In this document: positions 15,307-24,492 of the stretch, in pieces
How positions within the stretch are numbered: the stretch's first letter is position 1
How the letters are laid out: the number at the start of each line of letters is the position of its first letter
Assembly (NCBI GenBank): GCA_963521065.1
Contig: CAUQTI010000017.1
Location: forward strand, 3,726-67,725
DNA length: 64,000 bases
Reading direction: 5' to 3'
Source: IOR16 sp963521065
GTDB taxonomy: Bacteria; Bacillota; Clostridia; Peptostreptococcales; Anaerovoracaceae
The notes under the pieces: generated by a model
The model's database searches: none
Told to the model about the DNA's origin: nothing
Seen by the model: the letters and a program-made list of their open reading frames with translations, nothing else
Made by a program: the position numbers and the translations under genes

Positions 15307-16581
15307 CAAGCGTATTACTAAGCAATTATCTTCTTGAAAAAGTACAAAACTGCCTTTGTATTTTTCTATAATTCGTTTGACATGATGCAGTCCATATCCT
15401 CGATTGGCTTGCCCCTTTGTAGAGTACCCTTTTTGGGGCATCAAGCGAATTGATTCCTCCGGATTCATATGAAAGATGTTTCTCGTTTCAATCAAGCTTT
15501 TTCCGCTTTCATCATATCCGATTTTTAGGGTGACTTTTCGTTCTGCCTCCGATAAAGTCTCAACATATTCAAATGCGTTATTAATCAGGTTACCAACCAG
15601 CTCAATCAGCTCATGCTGTTCACAAGGGATGTCAGGAAATTCTCCAGAAGGCATGTAATAAAAAGAAATACCCTTTTCCAAGGCTTCTTTTTCCTTTATG
15701 GAGAGCAGCGCATTGATTACTTGATTTCCAGTTAAAAAAGAAACGTTTCTCTTCTCCGAAGCAAGAGCTTCCTTTCCTTTCAGGCTCCGCATGTACTGCT
15801 GAATTGCCAAGCGTGCGTTTTCTGGATTTTCTTCATTGGTCAGGCCTTCAATTGTCTGCAAATGCTTTCTGAATTCATGCTTTTCTGCTTGGAGGTTATC
15901 TAGAAGCTTCTCAATAATTCTTATATAATGATCATTGATGCCGATTAGGTCACTCTTCCTTTGGTTCTGTATGTATTCTTTCAACAACAACGTGTTGATA
16001 AAAATCCAAATTATAATGACGATAGCTACCAGTCCAATCTCGTTATAAAAGACCTTTATCTTATTATTCCACAAATAACTTTCTATGATAAAAATTAGAT
16101 AAACATTCCCTATAATTAAATAAAAAATCTGCTTATATCGTTCGTAAAACAATACGACTGTTTTTCTCAGCCTCTTATGACACCCAAGGCTCCAGCTGAT
16201 TGCAAGCGTAATCGCAAGGTGAATAAGACGCACGCCAAAGCTCATATCCTCAGAAGCATAAAAAAAGTGATGAATAAAGATTAATATAAATTCAAAGAAT
16301 GAAACGATTACAAAGCAGATAAAAAATTCAAAAATCAACTCACTCCATTTTCGCTTTGCGATTGCTTTCAACATAAGCAGGATGCACAAAGAATCTACAA
16401 GCAGAATAATCCGGTAATCACTGTAAAATAGATTCTGCACAATGTCTACTGCGGCAGTCACTGCCCCGGTCAAAATTACTTCCTTTTTTTGTTTTAAATA
16501 ACTTTCTGAAAACAAATTTAATAGAAATAAAATTGCTAATAATTCCAGAAAAGTCCCAATTCCATTTTCATACCAACTCAT
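15298..16581 (-). CDS. agrC: AgrC-type sensor histidine kinase
   Basis: This 427-residue kinase has an N-terminal sensor of about six membrane segments (residues 5-205). It has a DHp helix with phospho-accepting His235 (KHEFRKHLQTIEGL) and a GHKL ATPase domain (ELVGNLINNAFEYVE; GYGLHHVKRIIEKY). ATG 16581 is chosen by AGGAG upstream; it overlaps the agrA stop by 14 nt, giving coupling. It should sense the AgrD-derived peptide. Its 3' end overlaps agrD tail to tail. Confidence 0.92.
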   Translation of the reverse strand: MSWYENGIGTFLELLAILFLLNLFSESYLKQKKEVILTGAVTAAVDIVQNLFYSDYRIILLVDSLCILLMLKAIAKRKWSELIFEFFICFVIVSFFEFILIFIHHFFYASEDMSFGVRLIHLAITLAISWSLGCHKRLRKTVVLFYERYKQIFYLIIGNVYLIFIIESYLWNNKIKVFYNEIGLVAIVIIIWIFINTLLLKEYIQNQRKSDLIGINDHYIRIIEKLLDNLQAEKHEFRKHLQTIEGLTNEENPENARLAIQQYMRSLKGKEALASEKRNVSFLTGNQVINALLSIKEKEALEKGISFYYMPSGEFPDIPCEQHELIELVGNLINNAFEYVETLSEAERKVTLKIGYDESGKSLIETRNIFHMNPEESIRLMPQKGYSTKGQANRGYGLHHVKRIIEKYKGSFVLFQEDNCLVIRLLF

Positions 16582-17344
16582 TTTCTTTCTCCTCTTCTTC
16601 TTTTGGTTCTTTAAATTGAAAAAGAAGTTCTTCCACACCTTTTTGGTACAATCTGGACATATCTACTTTTTTCTCAGAAGCTTCAAATACAATTTCACTC
16701 AGCCGGTAATTAATTCTGCGTATGGAGGCAATCTGCCTTGCATTTACCGCAAAGGATTTGTGACAGCGGACAAAACAAGGCTCATTCACGGTTTCAATTA
16801 CTTCCTGTAAAGATACCTTTTTAAGCATCAGCCTATGATTTCTAGTATGTACCTCACATCCGCCCCGGCTAACCTGCGCAAAGAGAATTTCCTCTACCGG
16901 GAAAAATACGGTCTCCGCTTCGGTTTCAAATGCGGCAAGCTTGCGCGTTCTTTCTCCTGCCGTTTGCTGCTTCCTGTTTATCTTTTCAATTAAGCAGCGA
17001 ATCTTCTCCCTGATTTCATCGACGGAGAATGGCTTTACGATAAAGTCGTAGCAATGGTATTGCAAAAATGCTTCCAACGGGTTTTTGCTGTAACCTGTAA
17101 TAAATAAAATTAATGTTAATTCGTACCGAGCAATGCTCCGAATCTTCTCTGCTAAAGAGAATCCATTCATATCCGGGAGCTCTACGTCCAAAAGAAATAA
17201 GTCAATCGTATGCGTGTTCATCAGCTTTAATGCCTGTCCTGCCGTCTCTGCATACAACAATTCTACTTGAAAAAGTCCTGATAATGCATCAGAATAGAGC
17301 TTACGATCACGAAGTGAATCCTCCACAATCAAAATGGTTGTCAT
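16568..17344 (-). CDS. agrA: AgrA/LytTR response regulator
   Basis: This 258-residue response regulator has an N-terminal receiver domain with phospho-acceptor Asp53 (FLLDVELPDMNG) and Lys in the FIVKPF motif. A C-terminal LytTR DNA-binding domain covers about residues 145-245 (FVRCHKSFAVNARQIASI). ATG 17344 is chosen because GAGGAG ends nine bases before it; an earlier ATG touches the ribosome site. It lies 25 nt after the HAD gene and overlaps agrC. Likely targets are the paired 21-bp-spaced repeats upstream of agrBD. Confidence 0.92.
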   Translation of the reverse strand: MTTILIVEDSLRDRKLYSDALSGLFQVELLYAETAGQALKLMNTHTIDLFLLDVELPDMNGFSLAEKIRSIARYELTLILFITGYSKNPLEAFLQYHCYDFIVKPFSVDEIREKIRCLIEKINRKQQTAGERTRKLAAFETEAETVFFPVEEILFAQVSRGGCEVHTRNHRLMLKKVSLQEVIETVNEPCFVRCHKSFAVNARQIASIRRINYRLSEIVFEASEKKVDMSRLYQKGVEELLFQFKEPKEEEEKENELV

Positions 17345-17369
17345 GAATTTCATCTCCTCGTACAATACG

Positions 17370-18014
17370 CTATCGTAAAATGCCCCATACTTCCTCTGCT
17401 TTTTCAATCACATGCTCTGGCTTGCTGTCTTGAAGCTTACTCTGTGCATCTGTCGCCATAGCCCAACTGACCAATACCGCTTCAATCCCTGCATTTTTCG
17501 CACATAAAACATCAAACATGCTGTCACCAATCATCAGCGCTTCCTGCGGGACAGAATGCAGCTTTTGCAAAGCAATCTGCGCCGGCTCCGGATCCGGTTT
17601 ATGCTTCGAGGTATCGTCTGCCGTTACAATCGCATCAAAGCACTCCATTAAGCCATACTTTCTCAGGCCTTCTTCCGTCGAATTTCTGAGACGTGACGTT
17701 ACAACGGCCAGCTTATAGCCTTCCCGTTTCAATTCCTTTATTAGACTCTCCATTCCAGGAAACAGCTCAATCAGCTCCTTATAATGTGCAAACTGATAGC
17801 TCCGATAAATATCAATTGCTTTTTCCACATCGAAATTGGGAAAAAAGCGTTCCATTGTAATGTGAAGAGGCTCACCAAAGGTTTCTAAAATCTCCTCCAG
17901 CGGACGCTCCTTCCCCTCCAACTCTAAAAAGGTATGCTGCCATGACTTTACGATAATATCATTTGTATCCATGATTGTGCCGTCAAAATCAAAAAGTACC
18001 GTTGTTTTCTTCAT
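17370..18014 (-). CDS. HAD-superfamily hydrolase, PpaX/Gph-like
   Basis: This 214-residue phosphatase has the four HAD motifs: DFDGTIMDT (Asp9 nucleophile, Asp11 acid), VVTSR, Lys in KHKPDPEPAQIAL, and MIGDSMFD. An alpha-helical cap sits between motifs I and II. The family includes the pyrophosphatase PpaX and phosphoglycolate phosphatase, and the substrate is not decidable from sequence. The gene is 19 nt behind tex and 25 nt before agrA on the same strand, so it is probably in one transcription unit with them. Confidence 0.88.
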   Translation of the reverse strand: MKKTTVLFDFDGTIMDTNDIIVKSWQHTFLELEGKERPLEEILETFGEPLHITMERFFPNFDVEKAIDIYRSYQFAHYKELIELFPGMESLIKELKREGYKLAVVTSRLRNSTEEGLRKYGLMECFDAIVTADDTSKHKPDPEPAQIALQKLHSVPQEALMIGDSMFDVLCAKNAGIEAVLVSWAMATDAQSKLQDSKPEHVIEKAEEVWGILR

Positions 18015-18033
18015 CTATTTTTCCCTTTTCTTT

Positions 18034-20298
18034 TTATAATTTCATCGTTAAAGAAACCTTCTGCTTTTCATGGTCAATGCCCAATATTTTAACTTTAACG
18101 GTATCTCCAACTCCTACCACATCCATTGGGTGGCGGATAAATTTATTACTTAGCTGTGAAATGTGAACCAGCCCGTCATTTTTGATTCCGATATCTACAA
18201 ACGCTCCGAAATCTACAACATTTCGAACAGTTCCGGTCATCTCCATATCCACCTTTAAATCCTCTATGCTCAATACGTCCTCTCGGAAGACCACCGGCGG
18301 CATCCCCTCACGCGGATCTCTTGCGGGCTTTTTTATCTCTGCCACAATATCTGCTAAAGTCAGCGCACCGATTTCCAAATCCTCCGCCATCTTTTCAATA
18401 CTTTTTGGCAAACTCTTTTTTTCTTCCTTTGGCTCTGTTTTTAGTGCTGCCAAGGCTTGCAGTCCTTTTAAATTCCCATTTTGCGGCTTTTTCTTTTCAG
18501 TGGGATAAATCTCCATAATCTTTTCTTCAATCTGGTCTGCGCCGCCCTTTCCAATCTCCGTTTTTTCAATGCCAAGCTTGTTCAGCATCTTTTCTGCGGC
18601 CGCATAGGACTCCGGATGCACTGATGTGCGGTCTAGCGGATTTTCTCCTTCTGAGATACGCATAAAACCTGCGCACTGCTTAAACGCTTTTTCTCCGAGC
18701 TTTGCGACCTTCATCAACTGACGCCGATTTTTAAACTGCCCATTTTCTTCACGATATGCCACAATATTTTTCGCAATTCCTGAGTTTACGCCTGAGATAT
18801 ACGACAGCAGTGACGGTGAAGCGGTGTTTAAATCCACGCCAACACGGTTTACGCAGTCCTCCACAACGTTGGTCAACGCACTGTTCAAAAGTGTTTGGTT
18901 GATATCATGCTGATACTGCCCCACACCGATATGCTTCGGCTCAATCTTTACAAGCTCCGCCAAAGGGTCCTGGAGTCTCCGTCCAATGGACATCGCTCCT
19001 CTCGTTGTTACGTCTAAGTCAGGGTATTCCTCCGTGGCCAGCTTGGATGCGGAATACACCGATGCACCCGCTTCATTTACAATAGTGTAATGCAAATCTG
19101 AAATACCCTGTTCAGAAAGCTCTGAAATCAGCTCGCTGACGAAGAGTTCCGTTTCACGCGAAGCTGTTCCGTTTCCGATTACAATAATATTTGCTTTGAA
19201 TTTTTTAATCAAAGCGGAAAGCGTCTTTTTCGCCCCTGTGATATCTTTTTTCGGTTCTGTTGGATAAATAGTACCATAAGCCTGCAATTTCCCAGTTTCA
19301 TCCAGCATCGTAACCTTACAGCCTGTCCGATAGCCCGGATCAATTGCAAGAACTCTTGCGTTCTTTACCGGCGGAGTCATTAAAAGTTTTTCTGTATTTT
19401 TCGCAAAGACCCTGACTGCATCCTTTTCTGCACGCTCCGTCAGAAGGTTACGCATTTCTCTCTCAACCGAAGGTGCCATCAATCTTTTATAGGAATCCTC
19501 TATCGTATCCTGCAGCAACGCTGTGAAGATTGATTTTTCGTTTGTGAGAACCTTACCTTTGAGATACTCATGAATTGCCTCAATTGGTGCTTTTATTTTC
19601 ACTTTCAGCTTCTTTTCCTTTTCGCCCCGGTTTACAGCGAGCACCCTGTGATTCGGCATCTGAGAAAGCGGCTCCGAATGCTCATAGTACATTTCATATA
19701 CAGTACTTTCTTCCGCATCGACTGCCTCTGAGCTTATCTGTCCTTTTTCAAAGGTCATATTCCGTACTTGCGCATTGTAATCCGGATCGTCTGCCACAAT
19801 TTCTGCGATAATATCCATCGCCCCCTGCACGGCGTCCGCAGCGGTATCTACTCCCAGCGCTTCGTTCACAAATGGGGCTGCGATTTCCTTCACATTCCCA
19901 CTTTCAAGTTCTTGTTTTTGTATCAGAAGGGCCAGCGGCTCCAGCCCCTTTTCTCTGGCTTTGGAAGCTCTTGTGGCCTTCTTCTGCTTAAACGGTTTAT
20001 AGAGGTCCTCTACCCGCTGCAAAACCTCTGCCTTCAAAATTTCTTCTTTTAATTCCTCTGTAAGCTTACCCTGCTCTTCAATCAATCGAACGACTTCCTG
20101 TTTCCGCTCGTCCAAATTTCTGAGATAAACCAGCCTCTCCTCCAAATCACGGAGGATAACGTCTGACAAACCTCCCGTCATTTCTTTCCGGTATCTTGCA
20201 ATAAACGGGATTGTATTTCCGTCATCAATCAGCCCCACTGTAGCATCTACCTGTGACTGTTTTAAATGAAATTCCTGCGCCAACTTTTCCAAAATCAT
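18034..20298 (-). CDS. tex: Tex family S1 RNA-binding protein
   Basis: This protein of about 754 residues has the Tex architecture: an N-terminal helical domain, a YqgF-like RNase H fold (RVLAIDPGYRTGCKV), helix-hairpin-helix repeats (LSYISGVNSGIAKNIVAYRE), and a C-terminal S1 domain (GTVRNVVDFGAFVDIGIKNDGLVHIS). Tex binds nucleic acid and associates with RNA polymerase and ribosomes. The start is taken at 20298 because AGGAG is 11 nt upstream. ATG 20307 is in frame but only two bases from the ribosome site. It follows the ytvI gene almost without a gap. Confidence 0.95.
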   Translation of the reverse strand: MILEKLAQEFHLKQSQVDATVGLIDDGNTIPFIARYRKEMTGGLSDVILRDLEERLVYLRNLDERKQEVVRLIEEQGKLTEELKEEILKAEVLQRVEDLYKPFKQKKATRASKAREKGLEPLALLIQKQELESGNVKEIAAPFVNEALGVDTAADAVQGAMDIIAEIVADDPDYNAQVRNMTFEKGQISSEAVDAEESTVYEMYYEHSEPLSQMPNHRVLAVNRGEKEKKLKVKIKAPIEAIHEYLKGKVLTNEKSIFTALLQDTIEDSYKRLMAPSVEREMRNLLTERAEKDAVRVFAKNTEKLLMTPPVKNARVLAIDPGYRTGCKVTMLDETGKLQAYGTIYPTEPKKDITGAKKTLSALIKKFKANIIVIGNGTASRETELFVSELISELSEQGISDLHYTIVNEAGASVYSASKLATEEYPDLDVTTRGAMSIGRRLQDPLAELVKIEPKHIGVGQYQHDINQTLLNSALTNVVEDCVNRVGVDLNTASPSLLSYISGVNSGIAKNIVAYREENGQFKNRRQLMKVAKLGEKAFKQCAGFMRISEGENPLDRTSVHPESYAAAEKMLNKLGIEKTEIGKGGADQIEEKIMEIYPTEKKKPQNGNLKGLQALAALKTEPKEEKKSLPKSIEKMAEDLEIGALTLADIVAEIKKPARDPREGMPPVVFREDVLSIEDLKVDMEMTGTVRNVVDFGAFVDIGIKNDGLVHISQLSNKFIRHPMDVVGVGDTVKVKILGIDHEKQKVSLTMKL

Positions 20299-20313
20299 GA
20301 CACTCATATCTCC

Positions 20314-21387
20314 TTACCTAAACAAATTTATTTTTCCGCTGTCATTCAAATTTTTGACAACAATCAAAAGAAACGGTAATATAACCAACCCTAATGCCCC
20401 AAAGAGCTTTACTCCGACAAACATGCTGATCAACATCAATACAGGGTGAAGCCCCACACGATTCCCTACGATTTTCGGCTCTAAAATATTTCGCATTACG
20501 GTAACAAACAAGTATAAAAACAGCAAGCCAAGTGCCATTGAATAGTTTTTTCCTGCCACTTCAATGAGAATCCATGGAATTACTACCCCGCCAGTTCCAA
20601 GCACCGGCAGCACATCAACCAGAGAAATCAGAAAGGCAACAAAGATCGCGTGCTCAATTTGCAGTATGCTTAGCCCAATCGCAAGCTCTGCAAAGGTAAT
20701 GGACATAATCATCGCATACGAAGTAATGAATTTAAAAATAGACCCAACCACATAGTTCTTAATATCTAAAATTAAGCCTTGATTCTGCGGGCTAAACTGC
20801 CGCACAATAAAATTCGTTATCTTATAATAGTCCATCGCAATAAAAAACGAGGAAATAATTGTAAAAATCAGCGATACAAACATACCTGGCACCCATACTG
20901 CAATTCCTGAAATCATTGCAATCATCTTTGTTGAAATACTGGATACCAGAGTTCCTAGCTGTGTCAGTAAATCTTTTGCGATTTCGCTGATGGCAGCCAT
21001 AATCTTCGGATCCCAGTTTGCTGCCCACATTTCTAAACTTTTATAGCCACTAACGAGCGCAGGCTCCAGATTTTCGTCATAAAGGCTCGGTATCTGATAG
21101 ACAAAATTCTGAATCGAAATGAATATTTGAAGTCCGAATAAAAAAAGCACCAGCCCCACAGTTGCATAAAAAAGCAGCAATACCAAGGCTGCAACCGGCT
21201 TCCGGTTGATTCGGCTTACTTTTGACAAGCTATCAATCACTGGCTTTAAAATAAATGCGACCGAAAATCCAATCACAAATGGCATAATCCAAAAGATAGC
21301 ATATCTGAATATCACGATAAAAATCGCAACCACCAAAGCGCAGTAGGCTGCGTTGATGATAAATCGTTTCCGTTTTCTTAAATCCAC
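20314..21387 (-). CDS. ytvI: YtvI-like sporulation membrane protein, AI-2E transporter family
   Basis: This 357-residue polytopic protein of the AI-2 exporter/PerM family has the subgroup features of YtvI: the N-terminus FWIMPFVIGFSVAFILKPVID and the C-terminal block LEPKIVGNRVGLHPVLMLI. It has seven to eight hydrophobic segments. YtvI is linked to sporulation in Bacillota, though its substrate is unknown. The start is GTG at 21387 with AAAGGAGG eight bases upstream. It is the first gene of a unit running into tex, the HAD gene and agrAC. Confidence 0.85.
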   Translation of the reverse strand: MDLRKRKRFIINAAYCALVVAIFIVIFRYAIFWIMPFVIGFSVAFILKPVIDSLSKVSRINRKPVAALVLLLFYATVGLVLFLFGLQIFISIQNFVYQIPSLYDENLEPALVSGYKSLEMWAANWDPKIMAAISEIAKDLLTQLGTLVSSISTKMIAMISGIAVWVPGMFVSLIFTIISSFFIAMDYYKITNFIVRQFSPQNQGLILDIKNYVVGSIFKFITSYAMIMSITFAELAIGLSILQIEHAIFVAFLISLVDVLPVLGTGGVVIPWILIEVAGKNYSMALGLLFLYLFVTVMRNILEPKIVGNRVGLHPVLMLISMFVGVKLFGALGLVILPFLLIVVKNLNDSGKINLFR

Positions 21388-21558
21388 ACAGGTATCCTCC
21401 TTTAAAAGGTTCTATCTTTAGTATACCCTACCTCGCAAAAAATGCCAATGCATTTCCTTTTAACAATACGCGTTTGCGATAGTTTCTATGAACGGATTTC
21501 TCGTCGGAAAGCAGCGTAAAAAAATCATAAAGCATCCGAAAAACAGTTCTCGCCCGAA

Positions 21559-21582
21559 TAAAAAAGCAACCTCACGGTTGCT
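21559..21582 (-). terminator. Intrinsic terminator after the ECF transporter operon
   Basis: A minus-strand hairpin AGCAACC/GGTTGCT (21582-21565, 4-nt loop) is followed by six T residues. It lies 17 bp after the stop of the ECF ATPase gene. Confidence 0.85.
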
Positions 21583-21598
21583 CTTAAAATCGAAAATT

Positions 21599-22966
21599 TT
21601 AGATTATTACAGCTGCGCCCAGATTTGCAACAAATTCCATGTCGTGCGTGATGAGGATTACTATTTTATTTTCCTCTAATAATGATTGAATCATTTCACT
21701 TACCCTTTTCATATTATCTAAATCCAAGCCGCTCGTAGGTTCATCAAAAATAAGAATCTCCTTTTGACACAAACATCCGTCAACGACTGCCAGCCTCTGT
21801 TTCTGCCCTCCCGACAACGCTTGCGGGTGTACCTGCGCAAAAGTGTCCAGCTGCATTTGCTGCAATGCATGCAGCGCTTCTTTCTCCGATGCTCCATTTC
21901 CCAGTCGGGCCTCTGCAAGCACACTTTCTGCAAACAACTGATGGTTGACGTCCTGCATAATCAAAAAACTATTCTGACGAAGCAGTTTCGGTGTCATACT
22001 CCGGCCATTCAAATAAATTTCACCCTGCTTCCATCTTCGCAATCCACACAAAACCTGCGCCAATGTCGTCTTGCCCCGTCCATTTTCCCCGCAAATTGCG
22101 ACCGCCTGCCCTCTTGCCGCACAAAAAGACAGGTCGTTCCACAAGTTCTTTTTATTGCGCGTAATGTGTAAACCCTTTACTTGCAATCCCGTTTTTTCCC
22201 ATTTGCTCTGACGGCATACGGCGGATACAGGCGAGATGGAGCGCAGCCCATAATTTGCTCTTTCTTGAGAAGTGAGTGATTGAAATTGTGCTGATGACCA
22301 CTCCTTTATAATTCTACCTTCCTCCATGTAAACCGCACGGTCAAGTAAGTCCGCTAAATACCAGACTCTGTGCTCTGCAATCACTACAGTTTTTCCTTCT
22401 TTTTTCCATTTTTTCAGCAACCCCCTCAACTGCTCGATTTCGTTCCTGTCCAAATTGGCAGAGGGCTCATCAAGTACATAAAGCAGCGGGTTTCCCATAT
22501 AGGCAGAAGCAATTGCTATTTTTTGCTTTTCTCCTCCGGACAGCGCGAATACACTTTGGTCCATAAGCTTGCCTAACTCATATTCCGAAACCACCTCTTG
22601 CAGGCGTTCTCTTATCTTTTCACGCGGCATCCCTATATTTTCAAGACCAAACACCAGTTCGCTTACGGTATCTAAATTAAAAAATTGCGTTTTAGGGTTT
22701 TGAAAGACAGAGCCTACCAGCAAGGATCTTCTCCAGATAGGCTGTGTTGCCATCTGTTGCTGTTTCATTAAAATTTCTCCCGAAAATTCTCCTGGCGTTT
22801 GTGAAGGAATAATCCCGTTGATTACTTTTGTCAGGGTGCTCTTACCGCAGCCGCTCTTGCCGCACAGTAAAACAAATTCCCCTTCGGAAACACTAAGATT
22901 GCAATTAGAAAGGTTTAATTTTGGGCTCCCTTGATAGGTAAAAGAAACCTGTTTTAATTTCAGCAT
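21599..22966 (-). CDS. ECF transporter ATPase with two fused ABC domains
   Basis: This 455-residue protein carries two complete ABC ATPase domains, corresponding to EcfA and EcfA' fused in one chain. Domain 1 has Walker A GKSGCGKST, signature LSGGEKQK and Walker B LLYVLDEPS. Domain 2 has GENGRGKTT, LSGGQKQR and ILIFDEPTSG. ATG 22966 is chosen for the GGGGAG eight bases upstream; the site lies within the end of the T-component gene. With the T and S subunits it makes an energy-coupling factor importer. Confidence 0.94.
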   Translation of the reverse strand: MLKLKQVSFTYQGSPKLNLSNCNLSVSEGEFVLLCGKSGCGKSTLTKVINGIIPSQTPGEFSGEILMKQQQMATQPIWRRSLLVGSVFQNPKTQFFNLDTVSELVFGLENIGMPREKIRERLQEVVSEYELGKLMDQSVFALSGGEKQKIAIASAYMGNPLLYVLDEPSANLDRNEIEQLRGLLKKWKKEGKTVVIAEHRVWYLADLLDRAVYMEEGRIIKEWSSAQFQSLTSQERANYGLRSISPVSAVCRQSKWEKTGLQVKGLHITRNKKNLWNDLSFCAARGQAVAICGENGRGKTTLAQVLCGLRRWKQGEIYLNGRSMTPKLLRQNSFLIMQDVNHQLFAESVLAEARLGNGASEKEALHALQQMQLDTFAQVHPQALSGGQKQRLAVVDGCLCQKEILIFDEPTSGLDLDNMKRVSEMIQSLLEENKIVILITHDMEFVANLGAAVII

Positions 22967-22970
22967 TTTT

Positions 22971-23645
22971 TTATCTCCCCATGACGGCGAATATTGTAAG
23001 TGCTCCAAAGTAAAGCAGTGCTGACAAATCCTTTAAGCGGAACTGGATTTCAATAAATGAAGTTTTAGGGGCCGGATTTTCAATCCCCCTTGTAATCGCC
23101 GACTGGGCCAGTTCTTCCCCCGTCTTTACCGCATTCATCAAAAGTGGAACGTAAATTCCTTCAATTGTCTGCTCCAAGCCACTGATATTTCGCAGGCGCA
23201 TTGCATTCCATGTCGCAACCACATCCTCCCTTAAAACGGGGAAATACCGGGCTGCCACTGCCACTGCAATTGACACCGGCAACGGTACCCGCATTCTTCG
23301 AAACGCTTCCAGCAGACTTCTTACCTGCGTTGTCCCAACAAAAAGGGCAGCCATCGCACCACAAGGCAGTATCATCTTAAAATAAATGAAGACTGACAAC
23401 ACACTGGCCAGTGTAATATTTACGTTTGGAAGAAGGAATAACTGTATGAGACTAAACAGCAGATAGCTCACTAAAATAGAAAGCATCGCTTTTTTCATCT
23501 CAAACCGCCACATGCAGAAAAGAATGCCCCCTGTCAGAAGCCATTCTGTATAGATTTTGGGGTGAAAAAATACAATGATAACTGATAAAAAAATCAAAGC
23601 CATTCCAGTTCGCGGATCAAACCCTCTCTGTATTCTCTCCTTCAT
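22971..23645 (-). CDS. ECF transporter T component (CbiQ/EcfT family)
   Basis: This 224-residue membrane protein has about five hydrophobic segments and the two coupling helices typical of EcfT (AVAVAARYFPVLREDV and the ITRGIENP motif). It links the S subunit to the fused ATPase. Its start overlaps the S-component stop and its end lies four bases from the ATPase start, so S, T and A form one tight operon. Confidence 0.92.
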   Translation of the reverse strand: MKERIQRGFDPRTGMALIFLSVIIVFFHPKIYTEWLLTGGILFCMWRFEMKKAMLSILVSYLLFSLIQLFLLPNVNITLASVLSVFIYFKMILPCGAMAALFVGTTQVRSLLEAFRRMRVPLPVSIAVAVAARYFPVLREDVVATWNAMRLRNISGLEQTIEGIYVPLLMNAVKTGEELAQSAITRGIENPAPKTSFIEIQFRLKDLSALLYFGALTIFAVMGR

Positions 23646-24247
23646 TACAATTGCTCTGCGAGTCCTGCTCTGACAAAATGTTTTTTCATAAGCTTAAACC
23701 CAAATAAACCTCCAATAACAGCTCCGACAGCGATACTGCAGATAATGAGAAGAATCGTCACAGGAGAAACCATTTTGTCCAAAGCAGCGAGATAATCCGC
23801 ATTCATCCCAAAGTTTTTAGAGTATTCAAGAAAAGCTGACTTATTCACCCAAAGCTGATAAAAATCGCCGATAAAACCAAACGAAAAAATGATATAGGAT
23901 AGTAAGATCCAAAACTTATTCCTAAAGCTACCCGCTCTTAAGCAAAGCTCTGCTACAATCCCTGCAATTGCTCCTGAAATAAGAATGTACAACGATGCAG
24001 AAACAAACACAATTCCGGTAAGCAGGCTAATCATCAAAATAGGACCTGTTCGCTTTGTCTTTGCTACAATCAGCATATAAACCGGCCCAATCAGCAGTGC
24101 GTCGAAAGCGTGTGATGCAAACCATACAATTGGCAAAATCCCCCCTAATACCATAAAAACAAAGCGAATTGCAATGCAAACCACTCCTAAAACAGCCGCC
24201 ACAATGATATCTTTTGTGCTTAATTTGTTCTTTAATTCTCCATTCAT
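23645..24247 (-). CDS. MptD/Trep_Strep family ECF S component
   Basis: This 200-residue substrate-capture subunit has six hydrophobic segments (KDIIVAAVLGVVCIAIRFVF near the start). It belongs to the MptD family of predicted ECF S components, whose substrate is not firmly known. ATG 24247 is chosen for GGAGGG seven bases upstream; a TTG at 24262 is in frame but lacks one. It is the first gene of the S-T-A operon, divergent from an AraC regulator. No riboswitch was seen in the intergenic region. Confidence 0.85.
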   Translation of the reverse strand: MNGELKNKLSTKDIIVAAVLGVVCIAIRFVFMVLGGILPIVWFASHAFDALLIGPVYMLIVAKTKRTGPILMISLLTGIVFVSASLYILISGAIAGIVAELCLRAGSFRNKFWILLSYIIFSFGFIGDFYQLWVNKSAFLEYSKNFGMNADYLAALDKMVSPVTILLIICSIAVGAVIGGLFGFKLMKKHFVRAGLAEQL

Positions 24248-24492
24248 ACCTTGTCCCTCCAATTATAGAATAATAGCGCGTATCTGCGTTTTTTCATTCA
24301 AGCAGCACTCACTTTTTTACACCAAAAGTTAGTTTGTGCTAACACCCTACATATTACCATGCTATCGAAGTCCTTTCTATGCTCATTTCGCTTATTCAGC
24401 TCCAAACAGCAATTGGTTTTTTATTGACTCCGAATGGCATAGGATACTATAATGAGAGAAATTGGCGTTTTAATCGCAGAAAGTGGTCATAA

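Noticed and set aside
24248..24492. Vitamin riboswitch ahead of the ECF transporter
   Set aside because: No TPP, cobalamin, FMN or other known aptamer signature could be drawn; only a short GTTAG/CTAAC dyad was seen.
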